DNA of 64,000 nucleotides from NCBI RefSeq assembly GCF_024213195.1, contig NZ_JANAVF010000002.1, forward strand, positions 620,001 through 684,000, in the 5' to 3' direction. This stretch comes from Streptomyces sp. TBY4. Its GTDB lineage: Bacteria; Actinomycetota; Actinomycetes; Streptomycetales; Streptomycetaceae. Positions 41,401 through 50,600 of this stretch are shown here, piece by piece. The notes beneath the pieces were generated by a model. That model was not told the DNA's origin and ran no database searches. It saw only the letters and a list, made by a program, of their open reading frames with translations. How positions within the stretch are numbered: position 1 is the stretch's first letter; each line of letters starts with the position of its first letter. The position numbers and the translations under genes are program-made.

Positions 41401-41742
41401 GCCCAGGTCGAAGGGGGCGTTGACGAAGGGGGCGCAGGCCGCGGTGAAGGTTTCCTCCGCGGCGTCCGGCACCGGAACCAGCGTGAGTTCCGCCTCCCGT
41501 ACGGGCTCCACGAGCTGGACGGGATGCTCGCCGTCCAGGGCGAACCGGGTGCGCAGCACCTCGTGCCGTGCGGTGAGCCGGGTGAGCGCCGCGCGCAGCG
41601 CCCGCGGGTCGATCGGCCCGCTCCAGCGCCGGTTCAGGTACATGTTGAACCCGGCGTCCTCGGGGTTCAGTTGCTGGAGGAACCAGAGGCGGCGCTGCTC
41701 GTCCGTCAGCGGATAGCGGGCGATCGGGGTCGGGTGAGTCAT
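38404..41742 (-). CDS. NRPS module C-A-PCP (predicted basic diamino-acid pocket)
   Basis: 1112 aa, ATG overlapping the previous stop (ATGA). Condensation domain (~1-440, HHIVSDGWSFTVL), adenylation domain (~455-975, LAYVLYTSGSTGVPKGVAVE, FDTHAEEIWPAL, NTYGPTEATVIV, MYRTGDRARW, NGKLDTTALP), carrier (~1000-1075, DFLALGGDSLLVTRI). Reading the ten substrate-pocket positions by eye I obtain D-T-E-D-V-G-T-V-I-K. Acidic residues at the 239 and 278 positions suggest a cationic side chain such as diaminopropionate, diaminobutyrate, ornithine or lysine; this is inference. No epimerase or methyltransferase. An Asp/Gly/Pro-rich insertion (~GGGHPSGPDSGHGGGSGRP) sits after the A5 motif. It is followed 55 bp later by the A-PCP-C gene. 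Confidence 0.93.
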   Translation of the reverse strand: MTHPTPIARYPLTDEQRRLWFLQQLNPEDAGFNMYLNRRWSGPIDPRALRAALTRLTARHEVLRTRFALDGEHPVQLVEPVREAELTLVPVPDAAEETFTAACAPFVNAPFDLGGRPPLRAVLVSADKDEHALSVVVHHIVSDGWSFTVLWRELLALYREEIGEAPAELPDLKLQFGDFARAERSRLDGGAAEEAVRYWSGRLAGTGPLRMPLDRPRPAEPAHPAGFADLALGAELVAGLDALAREQRCTPFMVLLAAYQCVLARWSGSYDFAVGTPLAGRNETAHEALLGYFSRTGVIRADLTGDPDFHTVLRRVRSATMAALSHQDLPVERVAAELGLPVLPGVGPLYQAVFVHQSQYELAGADERASLPAGVRTAGMDSGFDRAKTDLLLDSWRTPDGGMTLSFCFDRELFERATVESLARRVRDLLARAVADVRVPLHGDWLLTGEERAALLTLGAGPADAEDARPVLRGFAEQVAVRPGAPALECAGRILTYGELDRLSDELARRLGPVAGRAVGVRIEPSFALVTALLAIWKAGAGYLPLDPAHPAERQRLMLGEADAALLLTGGEQPDLGVPVLAVPVPVAGDPDTAAGPAGTRPGPESPGPAGAALPGSDPGGLAYVLYTSGSTGVPKGVAVEHAALAERVRWMAGPEGYRLRPGDRIVQFASIGFDTHAEEIWPALTAGACVVLLPGGGRMLPDLLRGEAGRSVTVLDLPTAYWEELVALGDQAPWPPALRLVVLGGSEARAATLARWRERHGDSVRLVNTYGPTEATVIVTAGELGGGHPSGPDSGHGGGSGRPNGTPGDHPGGATAGGQRPPLGRPLPGVRLYLLDERGGLLPAGSEGELYIGGRGLARGYLARPDLTSEAFLPDPFTDVPDGRMYRTGDRARWRTDGQLEFLGRADGQVKIRGYRIEPAEIEAALTSHPAVSRAAVLVRDGRRLIAYAVLRPAAGQGYAAAVPLPGELREHLALRLPAFMVPDAVVPLDTLPLTANGKLDTTALPDPDPAGAAARYLAPRTDAEALVVELWQEVLGVPKVGVLDDFLALGGDSLLVTRIAARIRAGVGLDVSIRDVFESPTPAALAARIEALLIAEIDALSEQEAADRLD

Positions 41743-44700
41743 CTGTTCGTCTCGCTCTTCGTGCGGGCCTGCAGGGTCTCCAGGCCGATCAGGTCGTCGG
41801 ACTCGGCGTCCGGGACTTCCCGGTCGAAGCGGGCCAGGACGGGAATGCAGAGGCTGATCAGGACCAGTGCGGCCATGGCGAGGCCGAACACCAGGTACAG
41901 CAGGCCGATGCCGCGCCCGTCGCCGGTGCCGATCAGCGCGCCGACGCTGGAGGCCAGCGCGCCGCCCTCGTCCATCAGGGGCTGGAGCAGCCCGGGGCCG
42001 GCCGGGGCGACCAGGGCGAAGCCGATCGGCAGGGTGGACCAGGCGACCAGGGTGTTCACCGCGATCACCCGGCCGTGGAAGCGCATCGGCACCTTGGTCT
42101 GGATGACCGTCGCGTAGATGCCGTTGAGCAGCGCCAGCCCGTACGTCATGCCGAACGCGCCGGCTGCGACCACGGTCACCGAGGGCCGCAGGCCGGTGAG
42201 GACGCAGGCTGCGGCGAGGCCGAGCGTGGCGAACAGGACCCCGCGCAGGCGCATCCGGCGCGGGCCTCCCCAGACCAGCAGGGTGAGACCGCCGAGGACG
42301 GCGCCCAGCCCGGCCGCCGTGGAGACCCAGCCGGCCGCCGCGGTGGAGGAGAAGGAGAGCACGAGCGGGGTGATGAGCAGGAAGAGGGGGGAGAGGAAGA
42401 TGTTCAGCGCCGCGAACCAGAACAGCATGGCCCGGAAGTGACGGCTCCCGAGGGCCCGTTGGAAGCCGGCCCGGATCTCGGCGGCGACGCTCTCGCGGCG
42501 GGCGGCGGCCATCACGTCGGGGAAGCGCACCGCCAGGGTGACACCGGTGGCGATCAGGTAGCTGACGACGTCGAAGACGAGGATGCCGCCGAGGCCGATC
42601 ACGTGCAGAATGCCGACCGCGATCAGCGGAACGAGGAACTGGGCCAGCCCGAGGGCCATTTGGACCACACCGTTGGCGCGGCCGAGGAACCGCTTGGGCA
42701 CCAGCTGCGGCACCGCCGAGCCCCAGGCGACGCGCTGGAAGGCGAGCGCCGCGGAGAGCAGGGAGATCATCACGTAGCAGTGCCAGATCTCCAGCGAGCC
42801 GGCGAGGTAGAGCCCCAGCAGGGCGGCCTGGGTCAGGCCGGCCGCGACGTCGCCGTAGAGCATCACCCGGCGGCGGTCGCCGCGGTCGACGATGGCGCCG
42901 GCCAGCGGGGCGACCACGATGCCGGGCACCAGGCCGCAGGCGGCGAGCATGCCGAGCTGGAACAGCGAGCCGGTCTGCAGGTAGATCCAGATCGGCAGGG
43001 CGAACTCGGTGAGCGCCGAGCCGATCATCGAGAGCTGCTGGCCGGTGGCGATGGCCAGGAAGCGGCCCATGGTCGGGCGGACCGGCTGGCGCCGGCGCTC
43101 GGCCTTGCGGGCCTTCCGCGGTGTCCCGGGTTGCCCGGCCGCATCCGGCCGTACCGGTTCCGCAGCGGGTTCCGTCACGGAGTCCCGTCCGGGTTCCGGC
43201 TCCGCCCCGGCTGCGTCGCGCGACAGCCCGGCCAGCCACCAGGTGGCATCGGGGGTACGTGTGTGGCGCGCCTCCTCGCCGGCGGCGATCGAGCGGTGCA
43301 CCCCGGTCACGATGCCGGCCAGCTCCTCGGCGCGGTACTTGAGGTAGAAGTGCCCGGCCTCGTCCAGGACCACCACGGCGGTGGTCCCGGCGATCCGGTG
43401 CCACTCGCGGAACCGCTCCTGGTAGAACTCGGTGGCCGGATCCCGGTCGCCGCAGACGGCGATCACCGGCGCCGTGAGGGTGCCTCCCTCGCTCTCGTAC
43501 AGCTCGCCGAAGTAGCGCTCGGCGCCCAGGGTGCCGACCCGGCGGTTGTGCACGATCAGCCGCAGCTGCTCCTCGTCCACCTCGTCCACGTCCAGGCCCG
43601 CCGCGGCCAGGGCGTTGATCATGCCCTGGTCACTGCGCAGCCGGGCGGCCAGCTCGGCGAACCGCTCGGCCAGCGCCGCGCCGCGGCCCTTGGGGCGGGC
43701 GAACGGGAAGATGCCGCCGAGGTGGACGGCGTCGATCTCCCGGCCGGCCGCCTCCACCCGGCGGGCGATCTCCACGGTCAGCCGGACGCCGACCCCGCAG
43801 TGACCGTAGAGCACCAGCGGTCCGGCGACGTGGGCGACGATCTCCTCCGCGCAGAGCCGGGCCACCTCGTCGATGTCCATTGCCTCCTCGCCCAGCTCGT
43901 GGCCGGGTACGGCGATGGAGTGCAGGGCCCAGTCCGCCGGCATGGCGTCGGCGAGCGGCTTGTAGATCAGCGCGCTGCCGCCGCCGTAGGGGGCGCAGAC
44001 CACGCTGGCGGCCACCGTGCGGCGCTCGGGGGTGAGCAGGTGGAGCAGCCGGCGCGGACCGCGGTCGGCCTCGGGGGTGGCGACCAGTTCGGCGAGCCGG
44101 CGGACCGTGGGGTGCTTGAAGAGGTCCATCACGCTGACGGGGGTGGCCAGTTCGGGGAAGGCGCGGCGCATCCGGGCGACCACCTGGGTGGCGAGCAGGG
44201 AGTGGCCGCCGAGTTCGAAGAAGTCGTCCAGCGCGCCGACCCGGGGGAGGTCCAGCAGGTCCGCCCACATGGCGGCGATCACCTGCTCGGTCCCGTCCTC
44301 GGGGTCGACGTGGGTGCCGGCCGCCGGGCCGTCCGCCGGCTCGGGCAGCGCCTTGCGGTCGATCTTGCCGTGGGCGAGCAGCGGCAGCCGTTCCAGTACG
44401 ACGTAGCGGGCCGGGACCATGTAGTCCGGCAGCACCTCGCCCAGGGCGGCGCGCAGCGTCGCGGCGGCGGGCGGTTCGCCGCCGGCGGGGCGCTCCAGGT
44501 AGGCGACGAGTCCCTGCTTGACGCCCTCACCGCGGGTCAGGACCACCGCCTGGGTGATGCCCGGCAGGGCGGTCAGTGCGGCCTCGATCTCGCCGGGCTC
44601 GACGCGGTAGCCGCGCACCTTGATCTGGTCGTCGCTCCGGCCGAGGTAGTCCAGGGTCCCGTCGGCGCGCCAGCGGGCCAGGTCGCCGGTGCGGTACATC

Positions 44701-47330
44701 CGCGCGCCGCCGCTTCCCGGGGCGTACGGGTCCGGGAGGAAGCGCTCCTCGGTCAGGTCCGGCCGTCCGAGGTAGCCCCGGGCCAGCCGGTCCCCGCCCA
44801 CGTACAACTCGCCGGTGACGCCCGGCGGAACGGGGTGGCGGTCCTCGTCCAGCACGTAGCAGCGTCCGCCGGCCAGCGGGCTGCCGATCGGGGTGCTGCC
44901 CGGTGCGTCCAGGCCCTCGGCGGTGACCTCGTGGACGGTGATCCCCACCGTCGCCTCGGTCGGCCCGTAGTGGTTGAACACCGCGCACCGGCCCAGTGCG
45001 GCGATGCCCGCCGCCCAGGACCAGCTGCTGGCCTCGCCGCCGAGGACCAGCGAACGGCGCGGCAGCAGCCGCTCGATCGGCGCGTCGGCGGTGAGCGCGG
45101 CCAGGTGGGACGGGGTCATCTTCAGGTGGTCGATGCCGGCCCGCTCGATCTCCGCGGCCAGTTCCACGCCCGCGATGCGGCGCGGCAGCAGGTGGACCCG
45201 GCCGCCGGTCGTGAGCGCCAGGTAGAGCATGGTCATGCTGAAGTCGAAGGAGAGGGACTGCAGCAGTCCGAAGGAGGCGCCGGGCTCGATCCGCAGCCGT
45301 TCGCCCGCGCCCGCGAGGTAGTTGAGGATCTGGCGGTGCTGGACCGCGACGCCCTTGGGGGCCCCGGTGGAGCCCGAGGTGTAGATCACGTACGCCAGGT
45401 GGTCGGGGCCGGAGACCTCCTCCAGGGGCGCCCCCTCGCCGTCGGCGTGGGTCTCACGGCCGTCGGTCAGCAGGTCGGCCGCCGGGTGGTCCCCGAACCG
45501 CGGCCGCAGCACGCTGTCGGTGATGAGGACCTTGGCTCCGGCGTCGGCGACCAGGTGGGCGAGCCGGGCGGGGGGCTGTTCGGGGTCGAGCGGCAGGTAG
45601 CCGCCGCCGGCCTTGAGGACGGCGACCAGGGCGACCGCCAGTTCGGGGGACTGCTCCAGGCAGACGGCCACCCGGTCGTCCGGACCCACCCCCAGCGAAC
45701 GCAGGCGCCGGGCCATGGCGTTGGCGTGCCGGTCGAGGTCGCCGTAGGTCAGCGTGCGGTCCTCGAAGACCAGCGCAGGTGCGGCAGGCGTACGGGCCGC
45801 CGCCCCGGCCAGCGCCTGCGTGAGCGTGGCGGGACCGCCGTCGGGCAGCGGGGGACCGGCGGCCCAGGTCCCCAGTACGGCGGCCCGCTCGTCGGCGCCG
45901 AGCAGCGGGAGCCGGTCCACCAGCAGGGTGGGGTCGGCCGCACCGGCCGCGGTCAGCAGCTCGAAGCGCTCGGCGAGACGCTCGACGGTCCCGGCGTCGA
46001 AGAGGTCGGTGCGGTACGTGAGCAGCCCGTAGAGGCCGCCGTCCGGCTCCTCGCGCATGTAGAGGGCGAGGTCGGCGTGCGTGGTGGTGGCCTCGTAGCC
46101 GAAGCCCTCGGTGTCCAGGCCGGCGGTGGGGGTGGTGGCGCGGTCGCCGTAGTTCTGGAAGGCGAAGGTGGTCTGGAAGACGGCGGCGCGGCTGACGTCC
46201 CGTTCCACCGCGAGATCGCTGACCATCTGCTCGAACGGCACCTCCTGGTGCGCGTACGCGTCGAGCGTGGTCTCGCGGACCCGGCTGATCAGCCCGCCGA
46301 AGTCGAGGCCGGCCGAGAGCCGCGCGCGGATCGGCAGCATGTTGACGAACGCGCCGACGACGCCCTCGAGTTCATGGTGGAGGCGGCCGGCGACGGCGGA
46401 GCCGACGGCGAAATCGCGCTGGCCCGCGTGCCGGCCCAGCAGGGCCTGGAAGGCGGCCATCAGCACCATGTACGGCGAGGCGCCGTAGGTCCGTGCCACC
46501 TCGGCGACCCGGCGGGAGAGTTCGGGGCTCCAGCGGAACTCCGTCGCCGCCCCGTCGAAGGTGAACAGCGGCGGGCGGGGCCGGTCGGAGGGCAGCTCCA
46601 GGGCGGGGACACCGTCGAGTTCGGCGCGCCAGTGCGCGCGCGAGGCGGCGAGCCCTCCGTTCTCCAGCCGGTCCCGCTGCCAGGCCGCGTAGTCCCCGAA
46701 CTGGACGGGGAGGGCGGGCAGTTCCCCCGGAGTGCCATGGGCGTGGTGGGCGTAGCGGAGGTCGAGCTCGCGGTTGAGGAGGTCGATCGACCAGCCGTCG
46801 CAGATGATGTGGTGCATCACGAGGGCGAGGACGTGGTCGTCCTCGGCGATCCGGACGACCAGGGCGCGCAGCAGCGGGCCGGCCTGCAGGTCGAAGGGTT
46901 CGGCGATCAGCGCGCCGAGTGCGGCGGCGGCGCGCGCCTGCGGATCGGGGTCCGCGGTGGCGTCCAGGTGCCGGGCCGCGAACGGTGCCGGCTCGACGAC
47001 CAGGACCTCGGCGGTGCCGGCCTCGGTGGTGCGGAAGGTCATCCGCAGGCTCTCGTGCCGGGCCACCAGGTCGGTCAGCGCGGAGTCCAGCGCGGCGCGG
47101 TCGAAGGCTCCGCGGAGCCGGCGGGCCGGCGCCAGCGTGTACGCGGTGGAGCCGGGGGCGAACTGGTCCATGAACCAGAGCCGTTCCTGGCCGCTGGAGA
47201 GCGGCGGCGAGCTGTCCGCCGGGCGGGGGTCCACGGCCCGGGCGGGGGCAGCGGTTCCGCGCAGCCGCTGACTGAGGAGGGCACGCTTGGCTGCGGACCA
47301 GTCGGTGGGCAGGTCCTGGGTATCCGTCAT
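41739..47330 (-). CDS. NRPS C-A-PCP-TE fused to a full MFS transporter
   Basis: The 1863-aa protein begins at ATG preceded by CAGGAA. Condensation ~35-470 (MHHIICDGWSIDLL), adenylation ~490-1000 (LAYVIYTSGSTGAPKGVAVQ, FNHYGPTEATVG, MYRTGDLARW, HGKIDRKALP), carrier ~1010-1085 (FFELGGHSLLATQV), thioesterase ~1110-1355, then ~60 linker residues and a 12-helix MFS exporter ~1415-1857 (TMGRFLAIATGQQLSMIGSA; GAIVDRGDRRRVMLYGD). The pocket code read by eye is D-F-T-K-V-G-H-V-G-K, close to the known Asp code D-L-T-K-V-G-H-I-G-K. The thioesterase motif is YGHCGVG with Cys1178 in place of Ser; partner Asp is in CGDRDPATE and His in DEAGHFYLK. The fusion should couple product release to export. Confidence 0.95.
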   Translation of the reverse strand: MTDTQDLPTDWSAAKRALLSQRLRGTAAPARAVDPRPADSSPPLSSGQERLWFMDQFAPGSTAYTLAPARRLRGAFDRAALDSALTDLVARHESLRMTFRTTEAGTAEVLVVEPAPFAARHLDATADPDPQARAAAALGALIAEPFDLQAGPLLRALVVRIAEDDHVLALVMHHIICDGWSIDLLNRELDLRYAHHAHGTPGELPALPVQFGDYAAWQRDRLENGGLAASRAHWRAELDGVPALELPSDRPRPPLFTFDGAATEFRWSPELSRRVAEVARTYGASPYMVLMAAFQALLGRHAGQRDFAVGSAVAGRLHHELEGVVGAFVNMLPIRARLSAGLDFGGLISRVRETTLDAYAHQEVPFEQMVSDLAVERDVSRAAVFQTTFAFQNYGDRATTPTAGLDTEGFGYEATTTHADLALYMREEPDGGLYGLLTYRTDLFDAGTVERLAERFELLTAAGAADPTLLVDRLPLLGADERAAVLGTWAAGPPLPDGGPATLTQALAGAAARTPAAPALVFEDRTLTYGDLDRHANAMARRLRSLGVGPDDRVAVCLEQSPELAVALVAVLKAGGGYLPLDPEQPPARLAHLVADAGAKVLITDSVLRPRFGDHPAADLLTDGRETHADGEGAPLEEVSGPDHLAYVIYTSGSTGAPKGVAVQHRQILNYLAGAGERLRIEPGASFGLLQSLSFDFSMTMLYLALTTGGRVHLLPRRIAGVELAAEIERAGIDHLKMTPSHLAALTADAPIERLLPRRSLVLGGEASSWSWAAGIAALGRCAVFNHYGPTEATVGITVHEVTAEGLDAPGSTPIGSPLAGGRCYVLDEDRHPVPPGVTGELYVGGDRLARGYLGRPDLTEERFLPDPYAPGSGGARMYRTGDLARWRADGTLDYLGRSDDQIKVRGYRVEPGEIEAALTALPGITQAVVLTRGEGVKQGLVAYLERPAGGEPPAAATLRAALGEVLPDYMVPARYVVLERLPLLAHGKIDRKALPEPADGPAAGTHVDPEDGTEQVIAAMWADLLDLPRVGALDDFFELGGHSLLATQVVARMRRAFPELATPVSVMDLFKHPTVRRLAELVATPEADRGPRRLLHLLTPERRTVAASVVCAPYGGGSALIYKPLADAMPADWALHSIAVPGHELGEEAMDIDEVARLCAEEIVAHVAGPLVLYGHCGVGVRLTVEIARRVEAAGREIDAVHLGGIFPFARPKGRGAALAERFAELAARLRSDQGMINALAAAGLDVDEVDEEQLRLIVHNRRVGTLGAERYFGELYESEGGTLTAPVIAVCGDRDPATEFYQERFREWHRIAGTTAVVVLDEAGHFYLKYRAEELAGIVTGVHRSIAAGEEARHTRTPDATWWLAGLSRDAAGAEPEPGRDSVTEPAAEPVRPDAAGQPGTPRKARKAERRRQPVRPTMGRFLAIATGQQLSMIGSALTEFALPIWIYLQTGSLFQLGMLAACGLVPGIVVAPLAGAIVDRGDRRRVMLYGDVAAGLTQAALLGLYLAGSLEIWHCYVMISLLSAALAFQRVAWGSAVPQLVPKRFLGRANGVVQMALGLAQFLVPLIAVGILHVIGLGGILVFDVVSYLIATGVTLAVRFPDVMAAARRESVAAEIRAGFQRALGSRHFRAMLFWFAALNIFLSPLFLLITPLVLSFSSTAAAGWVSTAAGLGAVLGGLTLLVWGGPRRMRLRGVLFATLGLAAACVLTGLRPSVTVVAAGAFGMTYGLALLNGIYATVIQTKVPMRFHGRVIAVNTLVAWSTLPIGFALVAPAGPGLLQPLMDEGGALASSVGALIGTGDGRGIGLLYLVFGLAMAALVLISLCIPVLARFDREVPDAESDDLIGLETLQARTKSETNR

Positions 47331-47670
47331 CGGGTTCCTGTTCGGGCGTGCGGCAGGGAAATCGGAGGGTGCGGGGCGCCGGGCCGGGCCGGCGCGGGCG
47401 CGGCGTGGCGGGGCGCCGACCGCGGCCGAGCGGCCCGCGCCCGGCCTACGGGGCGCAGGGCCGGGGCCGGGCCGCATCGTTCGCGGAGCGTGTCGCCGGG
47501 CCCGGCGGGCGCCGGGGAGAGCCGGAGAGAGCCGGTGAGAAGCGGTGGGAGTCGGTAAGGAGCGGAGGCGGCCGGAGGGCCGGAGAGAAGGGGAGGGGCC
47601 GGTAAGGAGCGGAGGGGGTCGGAGGGGGCCGGCGAGGAGCGGTGGAGTCGGAGGGGGCCGGAGGGCCGGA
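47331..47670. other. 340-bp intergenic stretch inside the NRPS operon with purine-rich repeats
   Basis: No gene is supported here. From about 47519 to 47668 the plus strand is almost pure G/A with degenerate direct repeats (GGTAAGGAGCGGAGG occurs at 47554-47568 and again at 47600-47614 with one variant end; GGAGGGGGCCGG-like units recur). In the transcript it would be a C/U-rich leader between two NRPS genes. I see no promoter, MbtH-like gene or riboswitch. Confidence 0.7.
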
Positions 47671-50600
47671 CTACCTGCGCTCGCGGACGGCGGCGGCGAT
47701 GCCGGCCGGGGTCGGGACGTCGAAGAAGACGTCGAAGTCGAGCTCCACACCGAGCGCGTCGCGGATCCGGACGGCGATCTGGATCACCGTCAGTGAATGC
47801 CCGCCGAGGTCGAAGAGGTCGTCCTCGGGGCCCACGTCGGGCAGGTTCAGCACCTCGGCCCAGATCCGGCGGACCGTCGCGGTCGTCCCGTCGCCGTCCG
47901 CGCCGTCGCCATCGGCGGCCGTGTCGGAAGCCTGCGGCACCGGAGCCTCGCGCGGCGGTACGGGCAGGGCCCGCCGGTCGAGCTTGCCGTTCGGGGTCAG
48001 GGGCAGGCGCTCCAGGGCGAGCCAGCGCTGCGGCACCATCGCGGCCGGCAGCGTGCGCGTCAGGTGCTCGCGCAGGTCGGCGGGGGAGGGCGCCGGGGCT
48101 CCGGTCGCCGGGATCAGGTAGCCGGCCAGGAAGGGCTCGCCGTCCTCCTCGGTGCGGACCGCCACGGCGGCCTGGGCGAGGGCGGGATGCTCCAGCAGGG
48201 CCGACTCGATCTCGCCGAGCTCGATCCGGTGGCCGCGGATCTTGACCTGGTCGTCGATCCTGCCGAGGAAGTCGAGTTCGCCGTCGGGGGTCCAGGCGGC
48301 GCGGTCCCCGGTCCGGTAGAGCCGGGAGCCGGGCGGGCCGAAGGGGCTCTGCACGAAGCGCTCGGCGGTGAGTTCGGGGCGGCCGAGGTAGCCGTGGGCG
48401 ACGCCGTCCCCGCCGATCAGCAGTTCTCCGGGGATGCCGAGCGGGGTGGGGTTCAGCTGCTCGTCGACGACGTAGGTCCGGGTGTTGGCGATCGGGCGGC
48501 CGATCCTGACCTGCTGCGGATCGGCGGGGAGTTCGGCGCAGGTGGACCAGATGGTGGTCTCGGTGGGCCCGTACACGTTGAACAACCGGGCGGTACGAGA
48601 GCGCAGTTCGCGGGCGAGCGGCAGCGGCAGCGCCTCGCCGCCGGCCAGGCCGGTGACGGCGGTGAGCGCGTCCGCGCCGGTCCCCGCCGCCAGCATCACC
48701 CGCCACCCCGACGGCGTGGCCTGGACGTGCGTGACGCCCTCGGCGGCGATCAGCGAGAGCAGGCCGGCGCCGTCGACGGCGAGGCCGTCCGGGGCCAGGA
48801 CCAGGCGGCCGCCGGTGATCAGCGGCAGGTAGAGCTCCAGCGCGGAGATGTCGAACGAGAGCGAGGTCAGGCCGAGCCAGGCGTGCCGGGGGCCGGAGCC
48901 GAGGCGGTCGGCGAAGGAAGTGAGCAGGTTGACCAGGGCCCGGTGGCCGACCGCGACACCCTTGGGGCGGCCGGTGGAGCCGGAGGTGTAGAGGACGTAC
49001 GCCACGTCGTCCGGACCGGGGGCGGCGGCTTCGGTGGCAGCACCGCGGCCCGCCGCGGCCTCGTCCGGCGCCGACGGCGCGGGAACCCGTAGGACCGCAG
49101 GGGCGGCCTCGGCGACCGCGGGCGCGGGCTCGCGGTCGGCGAGCACCAGGACGGCTCCGGAGTCGCGCAGGACGAGGGCGAGGCGCTCGGCCGGATAGCC
49201 GGGGTCCAGCGGCAGGTACGCCGCCCCGGCGGCGAGGACCGCGAGCAGCGCGGCGGGCAGGTCGGCGGTGCGGTCCAGGTGGAGGGCGACCAGGTCCCCG
49301 GGCTGGACACCGCCGGCCCGCAGAGCGAGGGCCAACTGGTCTGCCCGGCGCAGCAGTTCACCATACGAAAGATCGCGGCCCGAAGCGCTGACGGCGATCG
49401 CCCCGGGGGTCGCCGCGGCCTGGGCGCGGACCAGGTCGAGCACGGTCCGGTCGGCCGGGTAGGGCCGCTCGGTGGCGTTCGGAGCGGTGGTGACGGCCCG
49501 GAGCTCGGCGGTGTCCAGCAGTGGCAGGTCCACCAGCCGGGCGCCGGGCGCGGCGACCGCGCCGGCGAGCAGGGTGCTGTAGTGGCCGGCGATCCGGCGG
49601 GCGGTTTCCGGAGCCAGCACGGCCGGGTCGTACTGGAGGCTGAAGTCGAGGCCGCCGCCCGGAGCGCCGTCGGTACCGGGGGCTTCGACGACCTGGAGGT
49701 GGAGGGTGTTGCGGGCCGTGCGGTTGGGCACGGCCCAGGCGATCCGGCCGCCGGTGCCGGTGAAATCCGGGTCCGGGCCGCGCTGGCGGTAGCCGAGCGA
49801 GACCGGGGTGAGGCCGACGCGGGGGGAGAGCCCGGTGACGGCGGTGCCGAAGGGGACGCCGCGGTACGGATAACCGGCCCGCAGCTCGGCCCGGACGGCC
49901 GCGGCGAACCCGGCGAAGGTCTGCGAGGCATCGGCCGCAGGTGCGTGGACGGGCAGTTCGTTCACGAACAGCCCTATCTCCGCGCCGAGTTCGGTTGTGC
50001 GGGTGGAGAACGGGACGGACACCGGCACCGCCTCGCCGCCGTACCGGCGCAGCAGCCCGTGCAGGGCCGCGAGCAGGAACTCGAAGACGGTGGTGCCGCC
50101 GAGCGCGGCCGCGGCGGCCAGTGCACCCGCCTCGGCTTCGTCGAGGCGCCATTCGACCGCTTCACCGGCCCCGGCGACGGTCGGGGTGCGCGGCGCACCG
50201 GGCAGGACCGGATCGGTGGCGGCGGCCCAGCGCGGCCCGTACCACTCGGCGGCTCGCCGGACGGTGCTCGGATCCGGGGTCGGTGCGGTCGCTACGGTCG
50301 GCACGCCCGGCGCGGCGGTCACGGGCAGCGGCGACGTCGAGCCGTACGCGGCCGCGAGGTCCCGGAGCAGGACGTCCTTGGAGTTCCCGTCGAAGACGGA
50401 GTGGTGGGCGGTGACCAGCAGTTCGGCGCTGCCGTCGGCGCGCCGGTGCAGGGTGAAGCGGCCGAGCGGGCCGGTCCCCAGGGCGAAGGGCCGGGCGGCC
50501 TCCTCCTCCAGCCGCTTCTCCAGGTCGGCCTCGTCCGCCGGTGCCGCGAGCTGCACCAGTTCCGGCCGCTGTGCCGCCGGCTCCTGCCAGACCTGGCCGT

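Noticed and set aside
42075..47558. 1827-codon plus-strand open frame opposite the NRPS-TE-MFS gene
   Set aside because: Gly/Arg/Glu-rich, no motif, exactly antisense to a domain-rich gene; typical antisense shadow.
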